A stretch of 8,475 nt of DNA from an uncultured Selenomonadaceae bacterium (lineage in GTDB: Bacteria > Bacillota > Negativicutes > Selenomonadales > Selenomonadaceae): contig CAJTSO010000065.1 of NCBI GenBank assembly GCA_910579115.1, positions 1 through 8,475 on the forward strand, given 5' to 3'. Of the stretch, positions 1 to 5,946 are shown in pieces; within the stretch, counting starts at the first letter, position 1; each line of letters begins with the position of its first letter. The notes under the pieces were generated by a model that did no database searches, was not told the origin of the DNA, and was given only the letters and a program-made list of their open reading frames with translations. A program made the translations under genes and the position numbers.

Positions 1-42
1 GGCTGGCGACGGCCCGGGAGGATAGATAGCCGCTGATTACAG

Positions 43-70
43 AAGACCACTCTTACGGGTGGTCTTTTTA
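43..70 (+). terminator. Rho-independent terminator of an upstream gene
   Basis: AAGACCAC at 43-50 pairs perfectly with GTGGTCTT at 59-66, closing a small loop, and a run of T follows (65-69). All three plus-strand frames upstream of it are closed by stop codons between positions 23 and 36, so a gene probably ends just inside the window edge. Too little of it is left (at most about 11 codons) to identify. The terminator separates that gene from the yaaR unit. Confidence 0.8.
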
Positions 71-143
71 TATGCCTGTATGATAAATGAAGTCGGGGTA
101 TTTCACTGGCCTTTAATTCATTCTTCTATTTGAATGGCACTTA

Positions 144-152
144 TGATATAAT
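144..152 (+). promoter_or_regulatory. Extended -10 promoter for yaaR-holB-ricT-trmN
   Basis: A perfect TATAAT at 147-152 is preceded by TG at 144-145, giving the TGnTATAAT extended -10 form. The -35 region 17 bp upstream (124-129, TTCTAT) is weak, as is common for extended -10 promoters. Transcription would start near 159, leaving a leader of about 36 nt before yaaR. A short inverted repeat (CATTC at 119-123, GAATG at 132-136) flanks the -35 region and could be an operator, but it is too short to rely on. Confidence 0.6.
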
Positions 153-194
153 GACGCTGGATTTTTATTTTCAAGAGATTGAGAGGTGAGAAAG

Positions 195-647
195 ATGGCC
201 ATAAAGGTTGACGGTATTTCTACCCAGCGTCCGGCCAGCACTCTTTCTCATGAAAGAGTCAGCCGGGCCGAGACGGCAGACACTTCCTTTTCCATGGAGC
301 TGGCCGAGCAGGATCAGCCTATGACAAAGGAGGAGTTGGAGGAGCTTCTGAAGCAGATCGATGAGCAGGGAGCCAGACTGTCCAGCACTCCTACCTATGA
401 TGAGCTTGTCTCCTATCGTTCCCTTGTTCAGACCTTTGTCAGGGAAGCGGTTGACCGGATGTATTTCCTTCAGACAAATGCCGGCTGGGATCGGATGGGC
501 AGGCAAAAGGTCTTTACCACCGTCAGGAACATTGACAGGGAGCTGGAGACAATGGCGGAGAGAATCCGTCTGGGGCAGACGAATCAGCTGGATATTGTGG
601 CAAGTCAGGATGCCATCCGCGGTATGCTGGTGGATTTATATATGTAG
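195..647 (+). CDS. yaaR: YaaR family protein (DUF327)
   Basis: A 150-residue protein of the YaaR/DUF327 family, similar in length to Bacillus subtilis YaaR (about 146 aa). The biochemical role of the family is not established. The first 30 residues are polar and probably disordered. The rest is predicted to be helical, with the family-like pattern of an acidic helix (TKEELEELLKQIDEQG, about residues 44-59), a YRSLVQTFV segment, an NIDREL segment, and the C-terminal IRGMLVDLY ending. The start is ATG 195, because AGGTGA at 184-189 lies 5 nt upstream. The in-frame GTG at 186 would overlap that ribosome binding site and is unlikely. It is the first gene of the unit here, whereas in Bacillus tmk and yaaQ precede it. 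The holB start follows 10 nt after its stop, consistent with co-transcription and coupled translation. The family call rests on sequence pattern plus position next to holB. Confidence 0.85.
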   Translation: MAIKVDGISTQRPASTLSHERVSRAETADTSFSMELAEQDQPMTKEELEELLKQIDEQGARLSSTPTYDELVSYRSLVQTFVREAVDRMYFLQTNAGWDRMGRQKVFTTVRNIDRELETMAERIRLGQTNQLDIVASQDAIRGMLVDLYM

Positions 648-657
648 CGTTCCGATC

Positions 658-1683
658 ATGAACAGATTGCCCGACTGGCCGGATGTGGTCGGCCACAAAG
701 ACAAGGTAAACCGTCTGAAGCGGATGGTTGAGGCCCGCCGTGTGCCCCACGGCTTGCTTTTTTACGGGCCATGGGGAATAGGTAAGCGGCTGGTTGCCGA
801 TGTACTGGCCGCGTCACTTTTATGTGAAAAGTTTGATTCGGATGATGGGAAAACCGTTCCCTGCGGTGTATGTCCAGCCTGCCGCAGTTTGAGGGAGCAG
901 ACCCATCCCGATTTTAAAGCGGTGGTTCCCCAGGGGGAAAAGTTAAAGTCTATCAAGATCGAGATGATCCGGGAGATCATCGGTCAGGCCCAGCTGGCGC
1001 CTGCTCTTTCTCGCCGCCGGGTGGTCATAATCGATGGGGCGGACTTTATGAATGAGGCGGCGGCCAACAGTCTGCTGAAGACGTTGGAGGAACCGGCCAG
1101 CGAGACTGTTTTCATCCTGATTGCCCAGCGGCAGGCGGCGGTACTGCCGACGATTCTTTCCAGGGTGACGCCTGTTTCCTTTTCGCCCTTGTCGGAGGAG
1201 GAGCTGCTGTCCCTGCTGCTTAGAAGTCCGGAGAGGTATCCCTCTCCCCAGCTCCTGGCCTGTATTGCTGACGGCAGCGCCGGACGGGCTCTGGAGCTGG
1301 CGGCAAATGGGGGATTGGAGCGGCGGGCAGAGGCGCTGAAGCTCATCAGGGATATCCGGGGCTGCAACGGGAAGAAGCCTGATATTCCAGAGATTTTTGC
1401 TTTTGGGGAAAGGCTGGGGAAGCTGGACCGCCGGGAGCTGATCGATTATTATCATTATTTCCGGCAGATAATTGAGGACCTCCGGCGGCTGGGGACGGGG
1501 GTGCCGCCTCGCTACAGGGACTTGGCGGCGGATTTACAGGAGCTTTCTGCCACGTTTACCCCGGTCCAGCTGATGAAAGGGTCAGACGCTGTCAAGGAAG
1601 CCTGCCGGCGGTTGCTCACGAGCAATATGACCGCAAGGCTTTCGGTGGAAGCGCTGTTGCTGGAGCTGCGGGATATTGATTGA
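658..1683 (+). CDS. holB: DNA polymerase III subunit delta'
   Basis: A 341-residue delta' subunit of the clamp loader, which together with delta and tau/gamma opens and loads the beta sliding clamp. The AAA+ fold is visible in order: N-terminal VGHKDKVNRL; P-loop-like GPWGIGK (37-43) followed by Arg rather than Ser/Thr, as expected for a subunit that need not hydrolyse ATP; a zinc module with Cys56, Cys69, Cys72 and Cys75 followed by THPDF; Walker-B-like VVIIDGAD (122-129); NSLLKTLEEP (137-146), a hallmark of clamp-loader subunits; and LPTILSRV (163-170), where the usual SRC motif has Val instead of Cys. The C-terminal half is the helical lid/collar region. ATG 658 is chosen because homology starts there. 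The open frame extends further upstream, but that part is yaaR read in another frame. No good Shine-Dalgarno precedes it, so translation probably depends on coupling to yaaR. Confidence 0.94.
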   Translation: MNRLPDWPDVVGHKDKVNRLKRMVEARRVPHGLLFYGPWGIGKRLVADVLAASLLCEKFDSDDGKTVPCGVCPACRSLREQTHPDFKAVVPQGEKLKSIKIEMIREIIGQAQLAPALSRRRVVIIDGADFMNEAAANSLLKTLEEPASETVFILIAQRQAAVLPTILSRVTPVSFSPLSEEELLSLLLRSPERYPSPQLLACIADGSAGRALELAANGGLERRAEALKLIRDIRGCNGKKPDIPEIFAFGERLGKLDRRELIDYYHYFRQIIEDLRRLGTGVPPRYRDLAADLQELSATFTPVQLMKGSDAVKEACRRLLTSNMTARLSVEALLLELRDID

Positions 1684-1706
1684 ATCTCTTTCAAAGCGTG
1701 AAGACT

Positions 1707-1733
1707 GAGGGCTGGATTTTTCAAAAGCCCCTC
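1707..1733 (+). other. Imperfect hairpin between holB and ricT
   Basis: GAGGGCT at 1707-1713 pairs with AGCCCCTC at 1726-1733 with one bulged C, enclosing a 12-nt loop. No T run follows, so it is not a standard terminator. It occupies the 81-nt gap between holB and ricT and could be an mRNA processing or stability element. No function can be shown from the sequence. Confidence 0.35.
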
Positions 1734-1764
1734 ATACAAATAGATTACAAATCAGGAGTGAAAT

Positions 1765-2970
1765 ATGCAGACTGTAGTAGGTGTCCGCTTTAAGCAGGCG
1801 GGCAAGGTTTATTATTTTGGCACCGGGGGCATGGACTTAAAGTACGGTGATGAGGTTATCGCCGAAACCGTCCGCGGCCTGGAATATGGCAAGGTTCTCC
1901 TTCCTCCCCGGGAGATAGAGGACGCGAAGGTGACCCTTCCTCTCCGGGCTGTCATCCGCCTGGCCAGTGATGAGGATCGGAAGAAAGTGGCCGAAAACCG
2001 GGAAAAGGAAAAGGAAGCCTTCGTCATTTGCGGTAAAAAAATTGCCGAGCATGGCCTCGCCATGAAGCTGGTGAATGTAGAATACACCTTCGATGTCAAT
2101 AAAATTGTTTTCTACTTTACGGCGGAGGGCCGGATCGATTTCCGCGAGCTGGTAAAGGATCTGGCGGCGATTTTCCGCACCCGCATTGAACTGCGGCAGA
2201 TCGGTGTAAGGGATGAGGCGAAGATGATGGGCGGGATCGGCTGCTGCGGCCGCTCCCTCTGCTGCGCCACCTATTTGTCAGAGTTCGTTCCAGTGTCGAT
2301 TAAGATGGCAAAGGAGCAAAATCTGTCCTTGAATCCAACGAAAATTTCTGGTGTGTGCGGCCGCCTTATGTGCTGTCTCAAGTATGAAAATGACTGCTAT
2401 GTAAGCCGCCGCAAGGAGCGGCGGAAGCTCCAGGCGCCCAGGCCGGGCTGCCGGGTGGCCACCATGGAGGGAGACGGCAAGGTTATTTCCGTCAGCGAGC
2501 AGCGCCGGACGGCCACGATCCTCCTTGACGACAGCAAGACCATCGTCGCCGCCTGGGAGGATATCGTGGAGAAGGACGAGGAGGCAGTATCCCCGGAGGA
2601 GATGGCTGCCGCCATTGCTGTTGCCACCATGCTGAATGAGGGAGAGCAGAGGTCCCTGAAAGAAGGGGCGGCCGATAACCGCCCCAGCCGCCGGGAAAGA
2701 GGCGAGGAGGGCAGGAAGCCACGCCGTAAGGAATTCCGGGAGAACCGGGAGGGACGGGGCAGCCGCGGGCCCAGAGGCCCCCGTCCTGAACGGAGTGAAA
2801 GCCGGGAAAAGGGTGAAGGCCGGGAAAGGCGGGAAAGCCGGGGAGAGCGCAATCACCGGGATAACCGGAACGGCAGCTTCCGTCCCCAGCGGACGCCCCG
2901 TCCGGAGCGTTTTCCACGGCCGAATGATAATGGACAAAGCGAAAATAATGGACGCCCTGAGAAAGAATGA
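1765..2970 (+). CDS. ricT: RicT/YaaT, PSP1-domain iron-sulfur protein
   Basis: A 401-residue member of the PSP1/RicT (YaaT) family, often annotated as stage 0 sporulation family protein. In Bacillus, RicT forms a complex with RicA and RicF that carries 4Fe-4S clusters and directs RNase Y to process operon mRNAs. The PSP1 domain covers about residues 1-215. Eight cysteines lie in two groups as in the family: GIGCCGRSLCCATY (Cys160, 161, 166, 167) and GVCGRLMCCLKY plus a nearby Cys (Cys198, 203, 204, 211). ATG 1765 has AGGAG at 1754-1758, 6 nt upstream. The Bacillus protein is about 275 residues long. Here an extra tail from about 292 to 401 is dominated by Arg, Glu, Gly and Pro (RGPRGPRPE, RERRESRGER), looks disordered, and could bind RNA. 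The last 23 bases overlap trmN. Spore formation should not be inferred from this gene. Confidence 0.92.
   Translation: MQTVVGVRFKQAGKVYYFGTGGMDLKYGDEVIAETVRGLEYGKVLLPPREIEDAKVTLPLRAVIRLASDEDRKKVAENREKEKEAFVICGKKIAEHGLAMKLVNVEYTFDVNKIVFYFTAEGRIDFRELVKDLAAIFRTRIELRQIGVRDEAKMMGGIGCCGRSLCCATYLSEFVPVSIKMAKEQNLSLNPTKISGVCGRLMCCLKYENDCYVSRRKERRKLQAPRPGCRVATMEGDGKVISVSEQRRTATILLDDSKTIVAAWEDIVEKDEEAVSPEEMAAAIAVATMLNEGEQRSLKEGAADNRPSRRERGEEGRKPRRKEFRENREGRGSRGPRGPRPERSESREKGEGRERRESRGERNHRDNRNGSFRPQRTPRPERFPRPNDNGQSENNGRPEKE
2797..2845 (+). repeat. Degenerate short tandem repeat coding for the RicT tail
   Basis: The unit GCCGGGAAA occurs at 2801-2809 and 2819-2827, with close variants at 2829-2836 (GCGGGAAA) and 2837-2844 (GCCGGGGA); another lies near 2691-2699. 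The units encode the Arg/Glu/Ser-rich tail of RicT. The pattern suggests that slippage or repeat expansion built this part of the protein. Confidence 0.5.
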
Positions 2971-3724
2971 GACCCTTGACGATTTAGGGGGCGGGCGGAA
3001 GATAATTCAAGCGAGAAACGAATTTCGTTTCTCGCTTGATGCCATATTGCTGGCAAATTTTGTCAGGCTCAGAGACAAATGCCGTGACCATATTGCTGAT
3101 TTGGGAACCGGCACCGGCATACTGCCGCTGCTGCTGGCGGACAGGATAAAATCGGCGGTGGCTATCGAGCTGCGGGAAAATCAGGCGGAAATGGCAGTCC
3201 GAAGCGTTCGTCTTAACGGTCTGGCGGACAGGATAAGGATCGTGGCCGGGGACTATTGCCGTCGGGAGGTGCTGAACGCTGCCGGTCGGGAAGCCTTTGA
3301 TGCGGTAATTGCCAATCCTCCCTATTTTGGGGACGGGACGGGGGCGGCCAACCGGGAATCCGGCGTAAATGATGCCCGGCACGAAACCACCGCCACTATT
3401 GGAGATGTGGCGGGAGCAGCCGCCTATCTTTTGAAATACGGCGGAAGGTTCAGCCTGATCCACGTTACCGGCCGGCTTGTGGAAGTAATAGGAGCCCTGA
3501 CGGCGGCGAACCTTCAGCCAAAACGGCTGCGGCTTGTTACCGCCAGGCCGGGGAAGGCCCCGGCTCTGTTCCTGCTGGAAGCGAAGAAGGGCGCCCGGCC
3601 CGGTTTGGAAATGATGCCGGAGCTTGTCGTCCACGGCGACGGTTACGGCGGCTACAGCCGGGAAGTGGCGGCCTATTATACCGGCCGGTATGAGGGAAGC
3701 GGAGGAGCCGCCGGGAAGGAATAA
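2948..3724 (+). CDS. trmN: tRNA1(Val) (adenine(37)-N6)-methyltransferase
   Basis: A Rossmann-fold SAM-dependent methyltransferase of the TrmN6/YabB family (258 aa from this start, close to the family's ~245-250), predicted to methylate N6 of A37 in tRNA1(Val). The SAM-binding motif DLGTGTG is at 51-57, an acidic strand end (AIEL) is near 72-75, and the N6-adenine motif NPPY is at 123-126. The N-terminus (ETLDDL, KIIQ, FRFSLDAILLANF) matches the usual start of Firmicute YabB proteins, so ATG 2948 is preferred. ATG 2930 and ATG 2924 are in frame and would add 6 or 8 residues; none has a clear ribosome binding site. The start overlaps the end of ricT, so translational coupling is likely. In Bacillus yabA lies between these two genes, and it is missing here. 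A perfect 33-bp palindrome covers codons 20-31. Confidence 0.9.
   Translation: MDALRKNETLDDLGGGRKIIQARNEFRFSLDAILLANFVRLRDKCRDHIADLGTGTGILPLLLADRIKSAVAIELRENQAEMAVRSVRLNGLADRIRIVAGDYCRREVLNAAGREAFDAVIANPPYFGDGTGAANRESGVNDARHETTATIGDVAGAAAYLLKYGGRFSLIHVTGRLVEVIGALTAANLQPKRLRLVTARPGKAPALFLLEAKKGARPGLEMMPELVVHGDGYGGYSREVAAYYTGRYEGSGGAAGKE
3007..3039. repeat. Perfect 16-bp inverted repeat with one-base centre
   Basis: The arm at 3007-3022 (TCAAGCGAGAAACGAA) is exactly complementary to 3024-3039, with a single T at 3023 in the centre. It lies inside trmN, about 60 nt after the start codon and 37 nt after the ricT stop. In RNA it would form a long hairpin of about 14-15 bp with a tiny loop. No T run follows, so it is not a terminator. 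It could be an RNase site, a pause site, a translation block or a protein-binding palindrome; the sequence does not say which. Confidence 0.85.
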
Positions 3725-3792
3725 AGTCCCGGCCTCTTTATTTGTTTGGAAGGTGAGCGGGCCATTGACTTTGAGCGGGAATGAAATAAGCT

Positions 3793-3851
3793 GCGGCCGC
3801 GCCTTTTGTTTGGGCTTTTTTGCCTTAAATCTTGCGGCCGGTTTATTTTGC
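3793..3851 (+). terminator. Possible weak terminator after trmN
   Basis: In the 195-nt gap between trmN and the next gene, CGGCCGC at 3794-3800 can pair with GCGGCCG at 3834-3840 across a 33-nt loop, followed by GTTTATTTT. The loop contains GGC-TTTTTT-GCC (3813-3824). Neither shape is a standard terminator, but no better candidate for ending the yaaR-trmN transcript is visible. Otherwise the gap holds only the downstream promoter and ribosome binding site. Confidence 0.3.
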
Positions 3852-3880
3852 TTGCTATTTCTTTAATCATTCAGTATAAT
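3852..3880 (+). promoter_or_regulatory. Sigma-A-type promoter for the amino-acid-binding lipoprotein
   Basis: TTGCTA at 3852-3857 and a perfect TATAAT at 3875-3880 are 17 bp apart. Transcription would start near 3887, giving a leader of about 33 nt. This makes the lipoprotein gene an independent unit from trmN. Confidence 0.75.
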
Positions 3881-3919
3881 GAAGTAGAGAAAAGAAATTA
3901 TTACGTGGAGGTAATAGGA

Positions 3920-4720
3920 ATGAAGAAACTTTTGGCAATTTTTATGCTGCTGTCCATGCTGGTAGTGGCGGGCTGCGGCGGCTCAGACAAGCAGGCTCCG
4001 GTGAAGAAGGCGGACGACAAGGGCAAGATCGTCGTAGGCCTTGACGACAATTTCCCGCCCATGGGCTTTAAGGACGAGAAAAACCAGATCACCGGCTTTG
4101 ATATTGACCTGGCCAAGGAGGTAGCGAAGCGCCTTGACCGCCCGGTGGAGTTCAAGGCTATCGACTGGTCCTCCAAAGAGGCGGAGCTGAAGTCCAAGCG
4201 GGTGGACATCCTCTGGAACGGACTGGACATCACCGAGAAGCGCAAGGAAAACATGATGTTCAGCGATCCTTACATGGAAAATCGTCAGGTCGTCTTCCTC
4301 CAGAAGGACAGCGCCCTTGAGGTGAAGGGGGAGAAGGATCTTGCCGGTAAGATAGTGGGCACTCAGGCCGGCGGCACCACTGAGGAGTACATCGACGCCA
4401 CCCCGGCGTTCAAGGACAGCATGAAGGAAGTAAAGCGCTACGCTGACTATATCGCCTGCTTCATGGATCTTGAGAACGGCCGCCTAGACGCGGTAATCTG
4501 CGATGAGATCACCGGCCGCTACTACATCTCCAAGCATCCAGACAAGCTGAAAGCCCTCGATGTGGTCATCGGGCCGGTGTCTGATTTCGGCATCGGCTTC
4601 CGCAAAGAGGACAGGGCTCTCCGGGACGAAGTCCAAAAGGCGCTGAATGAGATGAAAAAGGACGGCGCCATGGCCAGGATTTCCAAGGCTTGGTTTGCCG
4701 CAGACATCACCAAGAAATAA
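3920..4720 (+). CDS. Amino-acid ABC transporter substrate-binding lipoprotein
   Basis: A 266-residue extracytoplasmic solute-binding protein of family 3 (SBP_bac_3), which delivers polar amino acids such as glutamine, arginine or cystine to an ABC importer; the exact substrate cannot be read from sequence. MKK plus a hydrophobic stretch and the lipobox VAGC give a type II signal peptide with lipidated Cys19. The binding domain starts at IVVGLDDNFPPMGF and shows the family features GFDIDLAKEVAKRL, the DITEKRKENMMFSDPY segment (with the Arg that usually contacts the amino-acid carboxylate), GTQAGGTTEEY and the C-terminal DGAMARISKAWF. GGAGG at 3907-3911 lies at good distance from ATG 3920; the frame upstream of this ATG contains the promoter and is not coding. 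No permease or ATPase gene lies beside it, so it either works with a transporter encoded elsewhere or is a stand-alone receptor. It ends in a strong terminator. Confidence 0.92.
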   Translation: MKKLLAIFMLLSMLVVAGCGGSDKQAPVKKADDKGKIVVGLDDNFPPMGFKDEKNQITGFDIDLAKEVAKRLDRPVEFKAIDWSSKEAELKSKRVDILWNGLDITEKRKENMMFSDPYMENRQVVFLQKDSALEVKGEKDLAGKIVGTQAGGTTEEYIDATPAFKDSMKEVKRYADYIACFMDLENGRLDAVICDEITGRYYISKHPDKLKALDVVIGPVSDFGIGFRKEDRALRDEVQKALNEMKKDGAMARISKAWFAADITKK

Positions 4721-4740
4721 AATCTGTTGACAATAAGACG

Positions 4741-4778
4741 AGAAAAATCCTCCGCCGTAAAAGGCGGAGGATTTTTCT
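4741..4778. terminator. Perfect bidirectional terminator
   Basis: AGAAAAATCCTCCGCC at 4741-4756 is exactly complementary to 4763-4778, with the 6-nt loop GTAAAA. The A tract on the left and T tract on the right make it a terminator on both strands. It ends the lipoprotein gene on the plus strand and is the only strong candidate to end the minus-strand ltaS transcript, about 110 nt past its stop codon. Confidence 0.92.
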
Positions 4779-4804
4779 GTGACGTCATTATGGTGTCGGT
4801 GGTG

Positions 4805-4876
4805 AAAGCCTGCTAATTGGTTTCATAGGCTCCATTTAGGGGAGGCTTTTGTGGTCGGTAAACTCTCCGTTGGAGA
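4805..4876 (+). repeat. Structured intergenic repeat, copy 1
   Basis: The core at 4827-4842 matches 8198-8213 in 15 of 16 bases (AGGCTCCATT, then C/T, then AGGGG). In both copies the start of the core forms the right arm of a hairpin with an upstream AGCCT (here 4807-4811). A second AGGCTTT at 4843-4849 could pair with AAAGCCT at 4805-4811 instead. A small hairpin TCTCC-GTT-GGAGA follows at 4864-4876. It lies between the bidirectional terminator and the end of ltaS, outside any gene. Only the 16-base core is strong evidence of relatedness; the looser similarity around it may be chance. Confidence 0.55.
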
Positions 4877-4889
4877 ACAGAATCGCTTT

Positions 4890-5945
4890 TTATTTTGCTT
4901 TCATAAATTCCCGCCAGCGGCTGGCGTGCTGATAATAGCTGACCGCTGTCCGGATTAGCTCGGCCTTGTCCTGGTCACCAGCCCCTTCCTCCAGGTGAAC
5001 CGTCGATTGGCGGACCGGCTTCAGGATGGCCAGACCCAGCTGATCTCCGTAGCCGATGTATTGGTAATTGCTGATGAAATACCGGGGCTGGTAATCGGGG
5101 TCAAGAACATTTTCACCGTAGAAGGAGCTGTCGTATTCAAAGCCCATGGCCGCCAGCAACGTGGGAATCGCATCGATCTGACTGACAGTCTTGTCGACCC
5201 GTTTCGGCTCAATGAGCTTCGGTCCGTAAATGAACAGGGGAACCAGGTGGGTGTCGGGATTCAGCTCCTGCTTTCCCGCCGAAGCGGCCCCGTGGTCGCC
5301 GATGAACAGGAACACGGTGCTGTCAAACCAGGGCTTCTCTTTGGCCCGGTTCAGGAAATCCCCCACCGCCCAGTCCGAATAGCTTACCGCCCCCAGGCGG
5401 CCGGTACCGGAAGGAATGGCCACCCGGCCTTCCGGATAGGTGTAGGGACTGTGATTGGAGGTGGTCAGCACCAGCTGGAAAAACTTTACCCCTACGTCGA
5501 AGGAATTGTCGGCCTGATTGAGGACCTCCGTAAAGAGATCCTCGTCGGAAATTCCCCAGACGGTCTCATGGGCTACGGCCCTATCGGAGATGTTCGTCCT
5601 GTCCACAACCGTGAAGCCGTTGCTGGAAAAAAATTCATTCATGTTGTCAAAGTAGCCGTATCCCCCGTAGACCCATTTTACATCGTAGCCCCGCTCCTTA
5701 AACAGGCGGCCGGTATTGTAGAGGCCGCCATTGTCCCGCTGGCGGATGACGGACATACCGGCCTGTGGGGGAATGGACAGGGTGATGGCCTCCAGTCCCC
5801 GTACGGTGCGGGTGCCGGTGGCATAAACCTTGCTGAAGAAAAGGCTTTCGTTGGCCAGCTGATCCATGACGGGGGTAAGGCCCTTGTACTTGCCGGCTTC
5901 GGAAAGGAACTCATAGCCGAGGCTCTCTATTACGACCACGATCAC
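4890..5945 (-). CDS. LTA synthase family, catalytic sulfatase-fold fragment
   Basis: This is the C-terminal part of the split ltaS-like gene. The open frame runs from just after a TGA at 5987-5985; its first possible start is GTG 5945, two nucleotides past the TAA that ends the membrane fragment. Counting from that GTG there are 351 residues. The residues expected to hold Mn2+ and the phospho-threonine of LtaS are present: Glu7 in VVIES, Thr47 in GTRTVRG, and Asp217-His218 in FIGDHG; His165 in SNHSPYTYPEG matches the substrate-pocket histidine. KPWFDSTVFLF and the DAIPTLLAAMGF segment are also typical of the family. On its own this piece lacks a signal or membrane anchor, and starting at GTG would cut into the first core strand. 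So it is more likely part of one protein than a separate one, though reinitiation at the adjacent GTG is conceivable. Confidence 0.85.
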   Translation of the reverse strand: MIVVVIESLGYEFLSEAGKYKGLTPVMDQLANESLFFSKVYATGTRTVRGLEAITLSIPPQAGMSVIRQRDNGGLYNTGRLFKERGYDVKWVYGGYGYFDNMNEFFSSNGFTVVDRTNISDRAVAHETVWGISDEDLFTEVLNQADNSFDVGVKFFQLVLTTSNHSPYTYPEGRVAIPSGTGRLGAVSYSDWAVGDFLNRAKEKPWFDSTVFLFIGDHGAASAGKQELNPDTHLVPLFIYGPKLIEPKRVDKTVSQIDAIPTLLAAMGFEYDSSFYGENVLDPDYQPRYFISNYQYIGYGDQLGLAILKPVRQSTVHLEEGAGDQDKAELIRTAVSYYQHASRWREFMKAK

Positions 5946-5946
5946 G

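Noticed and set aside
186..194. Earlier GTG start for yaaR
   Set aside because: It overlaps the ribosome binding site that serves ATG 195 and adds only three residues.
361..657. Open frame continuing upstream of holB
   Set aside because: It is yaaR read in another frame; homology to delta' starts at ATG 658.
2278..2937. Minus-strand frames opposite ricT
   Set aside because: They arise from the Arg/Gly/Pro-rich coding of the RicT tail and do not resemble proteins.
3624..3866. Small plus-strand frame across the trmN end
   Set aside because: Mostly overlaps trmN in another frame and runs through the GC palindrome and promoter region; no ribosome binding site.
4727..4755. TTGACA after the lipoprotein gene as a promoter
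   Set aside because: The -10 position falls in the GC-rich terminator stem and has no TATAAT-like sequence.
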